A stretch of 64,000 nt of DNA from assembly GCF_902806685.2 (NCBI RefSeq), contig NC_048541.1:16831050-16895049 (forward strand). The letters are read 5' to 3'. Shown here in pieces: positions 31,811-43,026 of this stretch (the stretch's first letter is position 1; each line of letters starts with the position of its first letter). The notes under the pieces were generated by a model. It had not been told where the DNA came from and did not search any database. It worked only from the letters and a program-made list of their open reading frames with translations. Origin of the DNA: Maniola hyperantus (taxonomy: Eukaryota > Arthropoda > Insecta > Lepidoptera > Nymphalidae). The position numbers and the translations under genes were made by a program.

Positions 31811-34800
31811 ATGTACGAGGGCTCGTGCGGCGCGGCGGCCGCGGGGCAGTGCGGCGCGGCGCAGCGCGAGGGCGAGGCGCCGCCGCGCGGGCCGCCGCCG
31901 GCGCCGCCGGAGCGCGACTACAGCGGCTTCGACATCGTCAAGGCGACGCAGTATGGCGCCTTCGCGCGCGTCAAGGAGCTGGTGGAGGCCGGCTGGGATG
32001 TCAACCAGCCCGACCACGAGACCGTCACGCTGCTGCACTGGGCGGCCATCAACAACAGGTACCCCGCACATGTCGCTCTGTGTCGGACGTCCATGATGCT
32101 ACGTCAAGGAGCTGGTGGAGGCCGGCTGGGATGGCAACCAGCCCGACCACGAGACCGTCACGCTGCTGCACTGGGCGGCCATCAACAACAGGTACCCCGC
32201 ACATGTCGCTCTGTGTCGGACGTCCATGATGCTACGTCAAGGAGCTGGTGGAGGCCGGCTGGGATGTCAACCAGCCCGACCACGAGACCGTCACGCTGCT
32301 GCACTGGGCGGCCATCAACAACAGGTACCCCGCACATGTCGCTCTGTGTCGGACGTCCATGATGCTACGTCAAGGAGCTGGTGGAGGCCGGCTGGGATGG
32401 CAACCAGCCCGACCACGAGACCGTCACGCTGCTGCACTGGGCGGCCATCAACAACAGGTACCCCGCACATGTCGCTCTGTGTCGGACGTCCATGATGCTA
32501 CGTCAAGGAGCTGGTGGAGGCCGGCTGGGATGGCAACCAGCCCGACCACGAGACCGTCACGCTGCTGCACTGGGCGGCCATCAACAACAGGTACCCCGCA
32601 CATGTCGCTCTGTGTCGGACGTCCATGATGCTACGTCAAGGAGCTGGTGGAGGCCGGCTGGGATGGCAACCAGCCCGACCACGAGACCGTCACGCTGCTG
32701 CACTGGGCGGCCATCAACAACAGGTACCCCGCACATGTCGCTCTGTGTCGGACGTCCATGATGCTACGTCAAGGAGCTGGTGGAGGCCGGCTGGGATGGC
32801 AACCAGCCCGACCACGAGACCGTCACGCTGCTGCACTGGGCGGCCATCAACAACAGGTACCCCACATGTGGCTCTGCTAACGACCAAGCCACAGGCGACC
32901 GGGTCTCATCGACTTTTGATATCCATTATTTGCCGTTACATACACTACTAAACTACCTAAATTCATATAATCTTAAAATCCAAACCATTTAACCTCAACA
33001 TATTATTATTATGTGAAAAGTTTTTCTAAATATTGAGGTAAAATTCTAGAATTAGAAGAAAATTAGTCAAAGTCAAATGATTTATTCAGAAGCTAACATG
33101 TTACTCTTGCTGATACTCACAATGGTTACATGTTACTCTTGCTGATACTCACAATGGTTACATGTTACTCTTGCTGATACTCACAATGGTTACATGTTAC
33201 TCTTGCTGATAGTCACAATGGCTACATGTTACTCTTGCTGATACTCACAGTGGTTACATGTTACTCTTGCTGATACTCACAATGGTTACATGTTACTCTT
33301 GCTGATACTCACAATGGTTACATGTTACTCTTGCTGATAGTCACAATGGTTACATGTTACTCTTGCTGATACTCACAATGGTTACATGTTACTCTTGTTG
33401 ATACTCACAATGGTTACATGTTACTCTTGCTGATACTCACAATGGTTACATGTTACTCTTGCTGATACTCACAATGGTTACACGTTATTATTATGTGAAA
33501 AGTTTTTCTAAATATTGAGGTAAAATTCTAGAATTAGAAGAAAATTAGTCAAAGTCAAATGATTTATTCAGAAGGTAACATGTTACTCTTGCTGATACTC
33601 ACAATGGTTACATGTTACTCTTGCTGATACTCACAGTGGTTACATGTTACTCTTGCTGATACTCACAATGGTTACATGTTACTCATGCTGATACTCACAA
33701 TGGTTACATGTTACTCTTGCTGATACTCACAATGGTTACATGTTACTCTTGCTGATACTCACAGTGGTTACATGTTACTCTTGCTGATACTCACAGTGGT
33801 TACATGTTACTCTTGCTGATACTCACAATGGTTACATGTTACTCATGCTGATACTCACAATGGTTACATGTTACTCTTGCTGATACTCACAATGGTTACA
33901 TGTTACTCTTGCTGATACTCACAATGGTTACATGTTACTCTTGCTGATACTCACAATGGTTACATGTTACTCTTGCTGATACTCACAATGGTTACATGTT
34001 ACTCTTGCTGATACTCACAATGGTTACATGTTACTCTTGCTGATACTCACAATGGTTACATGTAGCTGTTGATTGTCTAAAGAGTAAGTACAAGTTGGAT
34101 ACATGTTAATTATGTAAAGGTTGATCTAAAATTTGGTTGCGTTTTGGAGCAATGGCCGATCAACGAATGTTGCTAAAATAAAAACAATAAGAAAATGGCT
34201 GCTGATGGTATGGAAAGTAAATACTAGCCCTAAACATAGGAATTGTTGAAAAAAGTTACCAAAAATTCGATTTTTGATTTCGATTTTAGAAATATTTTTA
34301 GAACCAGCTTTGCTCCGAAACGCAACCGAATTTCTGATTATTTTTTACACAATTTGTTGTGTGAAGCTAGTACTTACTATTTATAGCATCAGCATCCATA
34401 TTCCTTATCATTTTTATTTTAGCAACATGTTTGAACGGACATAGCTCCAAAACGCAACCAAATCTTAGGTCAACCTTTACAGGGTTTATATAGACATAAC
34501 TAGTGCTTACTTATCACACTATCAGCAGCCATATCCATTCAACTATTTTTTTGGGCTCCATATAAGCTGATTTTTTGAACCAGCATTGCTCCATAACGCA
34601 ACCAAATTTTTGGTAGGTTTTTACATAATTTGCAAGTGTAAGGCTAGCACTTACTTCCTACATAAGCAACAGCCATTTTGGTCGTTGTTTTTTTTTGCAT
34701 GTACTTTGGAAGGGCGTAGCTCGAAAACGCAACCGAATCGTGATCAGTCCTTATACGGTTTGCATGAGCACAACTAGTACTTAGTTTCTATAGCATCACC

Positions 34801-37684
34801 AGCCATATCCGTATCTTGTAATTTTTGGTAACGATAACGCGTGTTCCAGGCGCCATAAATACTTATGTCAACCACTCTGCGCAACCAGAGTAGCATATTC
34901 GTCTTCAGAGAGTTGCCCTCTATCCTCTGAACCCAACAATATCCATATTGGTGATGGTTACCAAATTTGTTGTGACCCCCTAATCTATTTGGACATAGGC
35001 CTCCTCTAGCCTTCTGAAACTGAAAGACAAGTGGAGACTGACCAAAATTGGATAGTAGTTACAGTACATGGGACGTGTGTGTGTGTGTGTGTGTGTTGGC
35101 AGGCGGGAGATCGTCGCGTTCCTGCTGGAGCGCGGCGCGCGCGTGGACGCGCGCGGCGGCGAGCTGCAGGCCACGCCGCTGCAGTGGGCGGCGCGCCAGG
35201 GCCACCTGGAGGCCGCCGTGCTGCTGCTGCGCGCCGGCGCCGACCCTGCGCTGCGCGACGCCGAGGGCTGCGCCGCGCTGCACCTGGCGGCGCAGTTCGG
35301 CCACACGGCCGTCGTGGCGTACCTGGTGGCGCGCGGCGTGCCGCCCGACGCGCCCGACGCGGGCGGCATGACGCCGCTCATGTGGGCGTGCTGGAAGGTG
35401 GCGGCCGTGGACCCCGCGCGCCTGCTGCTCACGCTGGGCGCGTCGCCGGCGCCCGCCGACCGCGCGCACGGCAACACGGCGCTGCACTGGGCCGTGCTGG
35501 CGCGCAACGCCACGGCCGTGTCCACGCTCGTGCTGTACGGCAACGCGAGCCTGGACGCGCCCAACCTGCGCGGCGTGACGCCGCTGGCCATGCTGCAGGG
35601 CCACGCCGACGCGCTGTGGCTGGGCGCCAAGGTGGCGGAGCGCGTCAAGGAGCACGCCGCGCTCGCCTGCAAGAGGAACGTGTTCCGCAGGCTGGCCTAC
35701 GACAGAGTGAGTTGCGAGTGTTCCCCATGCACGGAACAAAATGTGCCATGTCGCCGACGAAATAATGCCATTGTCGGCAAACGAGTCCCGAGGTTCGCCT
35801 CGGCGAGACGTTAAGCGGTGCGAAGCTAATATGAAAATTTCAAACTGTTTAAAAAATTACAGTTTACTAAATAAAGATTCCCAAAGTGTCTGTTTTACGA
35901 GTTGAATGTCGCAGCCTCTAACTCTTAAACGAGTTTATAAATAAATCTGAAATGTTCCAGGTGTCTAGGATATCAACGGGTAGTATGAAGTTATGTATAT
36001 GTCGTAGCCGGATTCACATTAAACAAAACGCAAAAGTGCGACCTAGTGGCAAGAACACAAAATTGTATTTGCCGGCGTGCTTTTACAGAAATCATGCCGT
36101 CCACGTAGGCTCGGTTAATCTAAATATTGTGATCCTGACTTATCCGATTAATCATCATCATCATCTTTATGAAGGCAGCAGGCCTATCCCGACATATACA
36201 TGTATACAAAATTGTCTATCGTTACATCGATAACTAACTCGCCGAGATCGCAGTTCCCGGAGCTTCGAACGGAAAATAATTGTTTTTCATTTTAAACATT
36301 GATTTGTTGCTCGTTTCTGGAATTCGACCGCCAATAGGTCAGAATTAATAACGATCGAAAGAAGTACTTGTGGCGCTGCATGTTTTACGATTAGTTCGCA
36401 ACAGCAAAGCCTGCTGTAGAGCAGATTCGGCTGGTTTTTTTTTCAAATCGTAACTAGTATTATTCAATGTCCCACCGAACCGAACGAATCTTACATAAGC
36501 GGGAGTCCGAGCAGATTAAACAGAAAAAAGTAGTATTTGAAACTGAAGTCACTGAAGTCCGCAGTGACTCTCCTGTTGCAGAAGTTCCGCTGGTGGTGCG
36601 TGGTGAGCGTGCCGTTCCTCGCCTTCTACCTCACGGGGCTGGTGCTGGAGGCCGACGCCGCCTACCTGCTGAAGGCGCTGCTGCTGGCGGCGCTGTTCGC
36701 GCTGCTGCACTGCCTCACCAACGCGCTGCTGGACGACGAGCTCAAGAACATCTTCCCGCTCAGCGTGTACCTGGCCACCAAGCTGTGGTTCTACATCACG
36801 TGGGCCGTGTTCGTGGCGCCCGTCGTGGGCGCCGCCGCCACGGCCGCCTTCCTGCTGTGCTCGCTGGCGCTGTGGTACACCTTCCTGCGCTCCTGGCGCT
36901 CCGACCCCGGCGTCATCCGCGCCTCGCGCCAGGACAAGCTGCGGGTGAGTGTGTCGACCCTCTCGTGTGTGTCGACACTCGCCCGCCGCCCCGCTCACCG
37001 CACCCCCCTGCCGCCCGCAGACCATCGTGGAGCTGTCGGAGCGCGGCGGCGCGGACGGCGGCGGCTTCGAGCCGGCGCGCTTCTGCTCCGCGTGCCTGCT
37101 GCGGCGCCCGCTGCGCTCCAAGCACTGCTCCGTGTGCAACCGCTGCGTGGCCAAGTTCGACCACCACTGCCCCTGGGTCGCCAACTGCATCGGTGAGTGT
37201 CGCCCGCCCCCGCGCCGCCCCTCCCTCCCCCCGGCCTGCTCTCACGCCCTCTGTTGCAGGCGCCGGCAACCACCGCTACTTTGTGGGCTTCCTGGGCAGC
37301 CTGCTGCTGATGTGCGGCTGGATGCTGTGGGGCGTGTGGCGCGCGCTGGAGGCGCGCTGCGCCGGCGCGCCCGCCACGTGGCCCGCGTGCTGCCCGTGGC
37401 TGGCGTGGGTGATGCTGAACGCCGCGTTCCACCTATTCTGGGTGGCGGTGCTGGCCGGCTGCCAGCTGTACCTGGTGGTGTGCCTGGGCATGACCACCAA
37501 CGAGCAGCTGAACCGCGCGCGCTACCGCCACTTCCAGGCGCGCGGCGGCCGCTCGCCCTTCTCGCGCGGCCCGCTCCACAACCTGGCCGACTTCCTGGGC
37601 TGCGGCCTGTGCGGGCTGCTGGCGCCGCGCGCGCACGACTGGGCCGCGGCCGGCCTGGACGACGACGCGCAGCACTACGTGTGA
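31811..37684 (+). CDS. Hip14: Hip14, palmitoyltransferase with ankyrin repeats (DHHC17-like)
   Basis: Five exons: 31811-32058, 35103-35706, 36582-36944, 37021-37192 and 37260-37684. All introns are GT-AG, phases match, and the product is about 603 residues, near the usual 600-655. The N-terminal half has ankyrin repeats ([16 protein letters not shown], then [31 protein letters not shown] and [15 protein letters not shown]). Exon 3 encodes transmembrane helices ([33 protein letters not shown]). Exon 4 holds the catalytic cysteine-rich domain with FDHHCPW; exon 5 carries two more helices and [15 protein letters not shown]. Hip14 S-acylates synaptic proteins such as SNAP25 and CSP in the Golgi and synaptic vesicles. 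An in-frame TTG-initiated extension upstream is ignored in favour of the ATG. Exons 1 and 5 are followed by exon-derived tandem arrays. Confidence 0.95.
31971..32877. repeat. 133-bp tandem array (7 copies) of Hip14 exon 1
   Basis: The unit holds the last 90 bp of exon 1 ('gtcaaggagctggtggaggc...aacaacag') plus 43 bp of intron starting GTACCCCGC. Copies start at 31971, 32104, 32237, 32370, 32503, 32636 and 32769. Seven identical 5' splice sites therefore follow each other. No AG acceptor precedes the duplicated exon pieces, so normal splicing from the first donor is unaffected. One codon differs between units (GTC or GGC in GWDVNQ/GWDGNQ). Confidence 0.95.
32997..34070 (+). repeat. 32-bp minisatellite with higher-order duplication
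   Basis: A 32-bp unit ('tgttactcttgctgatactc' plus 'acaatggttaca') is repeated about 28 times. A 100-bp leader beginning 'tattattatgtgaaaagttt' occurs before the first block (33002) and again in the middle (33485), so a block of about 480 bp was duplicated as a whole. It lies in Hip14 intron 1. The units are contiguous with no unique spacers. Confidence 0.95.
34110..34830 (+). repeat. Diverged satellite-like units, about 120 bp
   Basis: Four or five degenerate units share 'gctc(c/g)(a/g)aaacgcaaccgaat', then a 'ttacacggtttg..' stretch, then 'actagtacttac...catcagcagccatatcc'. The first unit (34125-34230) is in inverted orientation relative to the rest. The units differ widely, so the array is old. 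Confidence 0.65.
35072..35102 (+). other. (GT)n tract directly at the Hip14 exon 2 acceptor
   Basis: A (GT)n run of about ten units occupies the place of the usual pyrimidine tract and is followed by TTGGCAG, the 3' splice site of exon 2 (exon starts at 35103). Confidence 0.8.
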
Positions 37685-38116
37685 CGCGGCGGCCGCTCGC
37701 CCTTCTCGCGCGGCCCGCTCCACAACCTGGCCGACTTCCTGGGCTGCGGCCAGTGCGGGCTGCTGGCGCCGCGCGCGCACGACTGGGCCGCGGCCGGCCT
37801 GGACGACGACGCGCAGCACTACGTGTGACGCGGCGGCCGCTCGCCCTTCTCGCGCGGCCCGCTCCACAACCTGGCCGACTTCCTGGGCTGCGGCCTGTGC
37901 GGGCTGCTGGCGCCGCGCGCGCACGACTGGGCCGCGGCCGGCCTGGACGACGACGCGCAGCACTACGTGTGACGCGGCGGCCGCTCGCCCTTCTCGCGCG
38001 GCCCGCTCCACAACCTGGCCGACTTCCTGGGCTGCGGCCAGTGCGGGCTGCTGGCGCCGCGCGCGCACGACTGGGCCGCGGCCGGCCTGGACGACGACGC
38101 GCAGCACTACGTGTGA
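37541..38116 (+). repeat. 144-bp tandem array (4 copies) of the Hip14 last exon
   Basis: Four 144-bp units start at 37541, 37685, 37829 and 37973. Each carries the final 47 codons of Hip14 with its stop codon, so only the first is translated. Units alternate at one site (gcggcctgtgc or gcggccagtgc), suggesting a two-unit duplication step. The right palindrome arm has a single copy at this place. Confidence 0.96.
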
Positions 38117-40296
38117 CGTGTCGGATAAACGGATGATGCTATTTTTGTAATTATGTAATGTTATATTTTGTACGTAGCGTACTAAAGTCTCGTCTTTGAC
38201 ATTAACTATTTTGTAAGACGTGTGTTTTGCAGATGGAAGAAATGAACGAATCGATATAGCTATTGTTTCGTGGGGAAACTGTATTATTATTTTCTAAATG
38301 AAATTATTTGATTTACCACCTCGTTTCCAGTACGGGGGCGTCCATAAATTACGTGAGATGTTTAAGGGGGGAGGGGGTCGAGTCAAATCTCATCTAATCT
38401 TACGTTGGAGAAAGAGGGAGTCTCGGCAAATATCACGCAAATTTTTTTCTGATTGAAACAAAAAAAAATACAATTTTGGTCCATTTTATCCAGATTGTAC
38501 ATGGTTAAGATATTCTATTGTTAAATTTTTATTACACTTATAACTCTCAGCAATATTGATTACTAGTCTTAACTAGTAAATAAAAGCACGAAGCAATTTT
38601 TTATTCTTTTTACAATAACAATCCAACGCGTTTACGTAAGAAACCCACGTTTTGAAAAATCTCACGTGAGATTGAGGGATGGGGGAGGGGGTTGAATAAA
38701 ATCTTCGACATCTCACCAGGGGGGAGGGAGGGACAGAAAATTTAAAAAAAACACCTCACGTAATTTATGGACGCCCCCTAAACTGCTCAGCTAAGTATAA
38801 TTGACGAATTTTAAAAGGAAGTGTCTAGACGGCCACGTCTGATTGTTTAGTAAATAAAAACTACCCCACCCCTAATAAACTGAGCTTTTCAAATCGGTTC
38901 CTTGCAGTAGGCACGGGTAACATTGATATAATAGCATGCCATTTACAAAGTTTATCGTAAATTTGATATAATATTTTGTAATGGGGTTTAGGGAGATCAC
39001 TAAAGTAAGTGTTGTATTTGATGCGCCATGTTAAGGTACTAATAATATTTCGTTGAATGATAGCATTAAAAAAGCTAATAACTAGAAAACAGCCAGCAGG
39101 GTTATAATTATTATATTTTTACTTAACTCCTCGTGCCAGGCTAGACCCTGCCTTTTAAAAATAAACTTTGCATAATACACAGTGCAAGAAGTCTCTTTGG
39201 CTCGATGTAACAACTTTCTCATTTCTTTCTTATAATTTCTTCTTTGAATACTTAGTGGGCGTTTCGTAACACTTAGTGCGAAGCGCGACCACGCAGTTGG
39301 TGCAGGTTTGTGTATGTTTGTGCGTGTGTAACAGAGAGACGCGAGTGCGAGTGATCACGAACACAACATTACACTGCAAGTAGTAGCCAGTATTAGCACG
39401 CCAACTCGTGAGAGCGCTCGATGTAAATATTTTAAATATATTTGATCACAAATGTTCATATCTAATCTTTGTATGATACTAGATTTATGCTTCATATCGG
39501 TTAAATAATGCGAACAAAATATTCTAAACACTTATTCCTATATAGTAAGTATGTGCTTGTACTGCTCGCTACCTATAGTACTGATATACTAGCACCGGTC
39601 GCGGACCTTTGTGAAGAGCGCCATAAGACAATGTTGTAATATAAAATTAATACCAAATGCATTTGAATTAAATAAACTAAAATTATATTGTGTTGTTTCT
39701 TCAATACCTCTACCTCCCCTGTCCTATTTAATTGTTGCATGCCAGGTTCTAAGCACTTCAATGTCCGAGAGTCCCGATAGAAATAATTCGGTTCCGTGAA
39801 ATAGAGACGTAATCGCAAGCTTGCAATTGAAGACAAGCCCCAATAACTCTTTTATTATTATTATAAACCTAAACCAAAATACATACAATATGTCGGGATA
39901 TGCCTGCTGCCTTCATGAAGAAGATGATGATTGACACAGATAAGTCAGGATTACAACTTTATAGATTAACCGAGCCTTCGTGGGCGCACTAACAATATTC
40001 TCGCACATTAGGTACGAGAGATATCACAGACTACCCTCAACAATAACTATAGCAACCCTCACTAATTATTATGAGTCATGATATCAATGTCGCCGATGAG
40101 ACTAGACAACGCTAACTCAGCCTAGCTAAGTCCCTACCTAGATACCGGCTCCACAATCCCCATGCCGGTCCCAGACCAACCAGCTAACCTTTACATTACA
40201 ACAACAACATTAACTAACCCAACAAACAGTAACCACAACAATGACTTTCGTCTAATGCAAATTAGAACATGTCAAAAACCACATCTCCATGGCTGC
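38117..40296. other. Hip14 downstream DNA within the left arm
   Basis: It contains the MITE at 38333-38778 and a stretch (about 38800-39110) related to 19550-20200. An RTE-tail-like piece with GAT repeats and 'gaaggcagcaggcatatcccgacatat' lies at about 39890-39990 (a related piece is at 36150-36200). Sequence related to 20600-20750 lies at 40080-40260. No gene was recognised; poly(A) signals for Hip14 could lie just after 38117. Confidence 0.55.
38333..38778. mobile_element. 446-bp MITE with TA duplication, left-arm copy
   Basis: Inverted ends GGGGGCGTCCATAAATTACG and its complement are flanked by TA on both sides (38331-38332, 38779-38780), as for Tc1/mariner-type MITEs. The same element, part of the duplicated arm, is at 44545-44990. 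Confidence 0.85.
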
Positions 40297-41641
40297 CATC
40301 ATCATGAGGCATCCAGACTTATACAATGGATTGATTGTTATTTATATCTGGCGAGAATGGACTATGAGTCATATTTAATTGTTAACTATTTGAATCAACA
40401 TATTTTGTGTCATGTTTAACATCTAGCTGATTTAATTGTTACGTTAATGATTTGTGACGTCACAGGAAGTATCATTTAGTTCAATCACTTTGCAATTTGT
40501 AAAATACCGGAAGTTAAATAATACCAACCTTTAAAATAATATATCAGTTTTGCTGTCCTGTCAAATTAGTATAAAAAGAAAGCGTAGGTTTAATAAAAAT
40601 GGCGGTCAATTGTGAGAATTAAGTCGAAGGCGCAAGCTATGCTTAAAAATACAGTGAAGTGAAATTGGAAACTGACTATTATTGAAGACCATCCCTATAC
40701 TTCTGGAACATTTCAGAAGTGGGATAACCTAACTATATTTATCATGGGAAGGTCAAATAGATTCCATATCCAAGTTATTGTGTTGGAGAGAATAGAGATC
40801 ACACAGAGACTATGTTGGAGTGATTCACACACACACCATTTGGGTAGGCGACACATATAATAATAATAATAAATACACTTTATTTGCACAACCACAAGAA
40901 GGATTACATTAAAGAATAAAAAACACAGACAGAAGGAAGATACAAAAGGCGGCCTTATCGCTAATTAGCGATCCCTACCAGGCAACCTTAAAGATTGGAA
41001 AGTATAAGGAAACATATGTATGTCACACGTTGCACATATCACACAGACTATTTGCGCAGCCCCGTTGGGTAGGTCACACAGAACCATTAGGTCACATAGA
41101 CTCGATGCGCAGGTCACGCAGACCATTTGCGTCGGTCAAACAGTCTTCTTTACGATTTACTACGGTCCCTTCTTTAGGAAGATCTCACGGATATGCTCTA
41201 GGGATGTGACACAGACATCATACTTCAAATGCATTTTTAGTCAAATGATGAGTTTCCATGAGGAATAAGGAACAGAACACGGGTACAGAATAAAACAGTC
41301 AGGATAGCAAGTATGAGAATCATCTTACAGACAAGAATCATAATATTATTGATACAAGAAACAGGACTGATACAGACTAAAGCATGTAGGGGAGTAATTC
41401 TGACAATGCAAGAATGTCATTCGTCACTTATCGGGATTTTTGAATTTATAAAATTACAGGAGTAATGTTACTCAGTTGCATATTAAATAATAAAATGCAA
41501 ACTAAAGGAGTTTCTTATTTTATAAAACACTATTATTTAATTAATGAGTTATTCATAATAAAAGTTTATTACTAATTAATTAGGATTTTGGACTTATGGA
41601 CCAATATTTCAATTTAATCGTGATTTCTGTATTTTAATTAG
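40297..41641. other. Unique spacer between the arms
   Basis: This spacer sequence is not repeated elsewhere in the window. At 40855-40995 an (ATA)n-headed block with 'tttatttgcacaaccacaag' and 'ggcggccttatcgctaattagcg' resembles the 3' tail of a LINE on the minus strand. No gene was recognised. It ends at the first TTAGG block. Confidence 0.55.
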
Positions 41642-41652
41642 GTTAGGTTTTT
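41642..41652 (+). repeat. Two TTAGG units at the 3' end of LINE copy A
   Basis: Two telomere-repeat units stand between unique DNA and the poly(T) run (poly(A) of LINE A on the minus strand). They mark the insertion target of that copy. Confidence 0.75.
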
Positions 41653-42796
41653 TTTTTTTTTTTTTAAAGGCTAGGTTCCTCTAACGTGATTAGAGACATT
41701 GTTTGCTAAATTTTGAATCTTCCATGCCAGTTCTCGCTTTTTTACTTCTCGCACTTTCATTCTTCATACCAGTTCTTTCATTCATACATCCTCTTTCATA
41801 CGACGGGTGGGTTCCCCTCCTATTCTAGACTATTTTTTAAAAGGGTTGTTATTATTTTTATTCTTTTATTTTATTTTAGTCTTTTGTACAATCTTATTTA
41901 CAATTTCTGTCTTATTATATATATACACTTTATATGACATCGAGTTTTTTCCATATCGAAAGGAACAGAGCCATTTGATTTTCGTCCATGTTAATTTGCG
42001 TACCTATTCAACAATACTAAACAACATTGGGCCTTTTTATTTGGCTCTGTTCCTTTCGTTGACCTTTCAGCTTTGATGCAGAATAAACTTATACGTTTGC
42101 TTTGTATCAAAGCGTCTTTCCGGAGTGTCTGTTCCTCGGTCTCATGTTTTGTCTTGGCCTCCAGGTATTCTTCGACTACCTTTGAACGTCGGATCAATGC
42201 CGCACGCCGGATCCTCCTCTTTCCGGTGGCCACCTCACGCTTCAACTTCGCCAACTCCTCTGACCACCACGGCAGCGTAAGTGTATATTTTCTCCCAATT
42301 TTGGGAATTGCATGTTCGCTCGCTTCGGTCAGTGACTGTATAAATTCGTGTATGCTATGATCTAGTTGTGTAGCTGTAGTGGTGTTTTGAATGTGTGTGA
42401 CTGTAATGTTTTTGGTTTGCAAAGTTTGGCCCGGTTTCTCATGAAACTGGGTCCAATTGTCTTTCCGTGTTTTATATGTTCGTGTTGTGTGCTTGATGTA
42501 GTTATATCTGACACGTTTTAGACGTAGTTTAAAAGAGATGCCGTTGTGGTCCACATTAAAAACAATTATTGCGGCCTTCACCGTACCCTCCCCGTTGTCA
42601 GCGCTCTGGAAGACCCTGATCCCCGTCCGACCCGAAGCCCTGCCCTCTCTTCCGACATACGGTTCCTGCACCAGCGCCACCTGAGCTCCGTATTTCTCCG
42701 ACTCGAGCAGCAGCTCGTTTAGTGCTAGTTTTTTACGTTGTAAATTTACCTGGAAGAAATGGAGTGCCATGGCGTCCCCGGGTGCGCCCTTAGCAA
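41653..42796 (-). mobile_element. Telomere-associated LINE copy A, 5'-truncated, RT-deleted
   Basis: On the minus strand the copy begins just after where ORF1 ends, carries a shortened ORF2 (42770-41991), a 3' UTR with a 16-bp hairpin stem (41958-41973 with 42042-42057), and a poly(A) tail ending against TTAGG units. TTAGG units also flank its 5' end (42797-42831). It shares both internal deletion junctions with copy B at 47348-52475, so both descend from one deleted master. Confidence 0.85.
41991..42770 (-). CDS. Truncated ORF2 of LINE copy A (no EN core, no RT)
   Basis: This 259-codon frame starts MALHFFQVNLQRKKLAL and has LVQEPYVGREG, the first motif of the apurinic-type endonuclease. It then jumps from the FNVD region directly to DHNGISFKLRLKR, skipping most of the endonuclease. 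It continues with LPWWSEELAKLKREVATGKR, the linker before reverse transcriptase. Reverse transcriptase, RNase H and the C-terminal zinc finger are missing; a short 3' remnant follows. The frame is open but has no catalytic domain. Confidence 0.85.
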   Translation of the reverse strand: MALHFFQVNLQRKKLALNELLLESEKYGAQVALVQEPYVGREGRASGRTGIRVFQSADNGEGTVKAAIIVFNVDHNGISFKLRLKRVRYNYIKHTTRTYKTRKDNWTQFHEKPGQTLQTKNITVTHIQNTTTATQLDHSIHEFIQSLTEASEHAIPKIGRKYTLTLPWWSEELAKLKREVATGKRRIRRAALIRRSKVVEEYLEAKTKHETEEQTLRKDALIQSKRISLFCIKAERSTKGTEPNKKAQCCLVLLNRYAN

Positions 42797-42828
42797 TTAG
42801 GTTAGGTTAGGTTAGGTTAGGTTAGGTT

Positions 42829-42831
<3 letters not shown>
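42797..42831 (+). repeat. Seven TTAGG telomere-repeat units
   Basis: Perfect TTAGG units lie between the 5' end of LINE copy A and the poly(A) end of the next LINE fragment. Confidence 0.95.
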
Positions 42832-42867
<36 letters not shown>

Positions 42868-43026
42868 GCTAGGTTCCTCTTACGTGATTAGAGACATTGT
42901 TTGCTAAATTTTGAATCTTCCATGCCAGTTCTCGCTTTTTTACTTCTCGCACTTTCATTCTTCATACCAGTTCTTTCTTTCATACATCCTCTTTCATACG
43001 ACGGGTGGGTTCCCCTCCTATGCTAT
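42832..43026 (-). mobile_element. 3'-end fragment of the same LINE family
   Basis: Poly(T) (42832-42864) and about 155 bp of 3' UTR ('ggctaggttcctcttacgtg...gtgggttcccctcctatg') match the tails of copies A and B. The fragment joins the right palindrome arm at 43027 with a few bases of overlap (ctatgc), as in extreme 5' truncation or end-joining. Confidence 0.85.

Larger units (their letters stand above)
35605..40296 (+). repeat. Left arm of a large inverted duplication
   Basis: This 4692-bp arm is the reverse complement of 43027-47287 (4261 bp) with only scattered single-base differences. The length difference is the three extra 144-bp units at 37685-38116. The arm starts inside Hip14 exon 2 and runs through exons 3-5 and about 2.2 kb of downstream DNA, including the MITE at 38333-38778. 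Confidence 0.97.

Noticed and set aside
32997..34070. CRISPR-like array of regularly spaced 32-bp repeats
   Set aside because: The units are contiguous with no unique spacers, and the context is a eukaryotic intron. It is a minisatellite.
36467..38136. Long alternative frames (405 and 395 codons) across Hip14 exons 3-5
   Set aside because: They read through introns and wrong frames of GC-rich coding exons. The spliced model matches the DHHC palmitoyltransferase family throughout.
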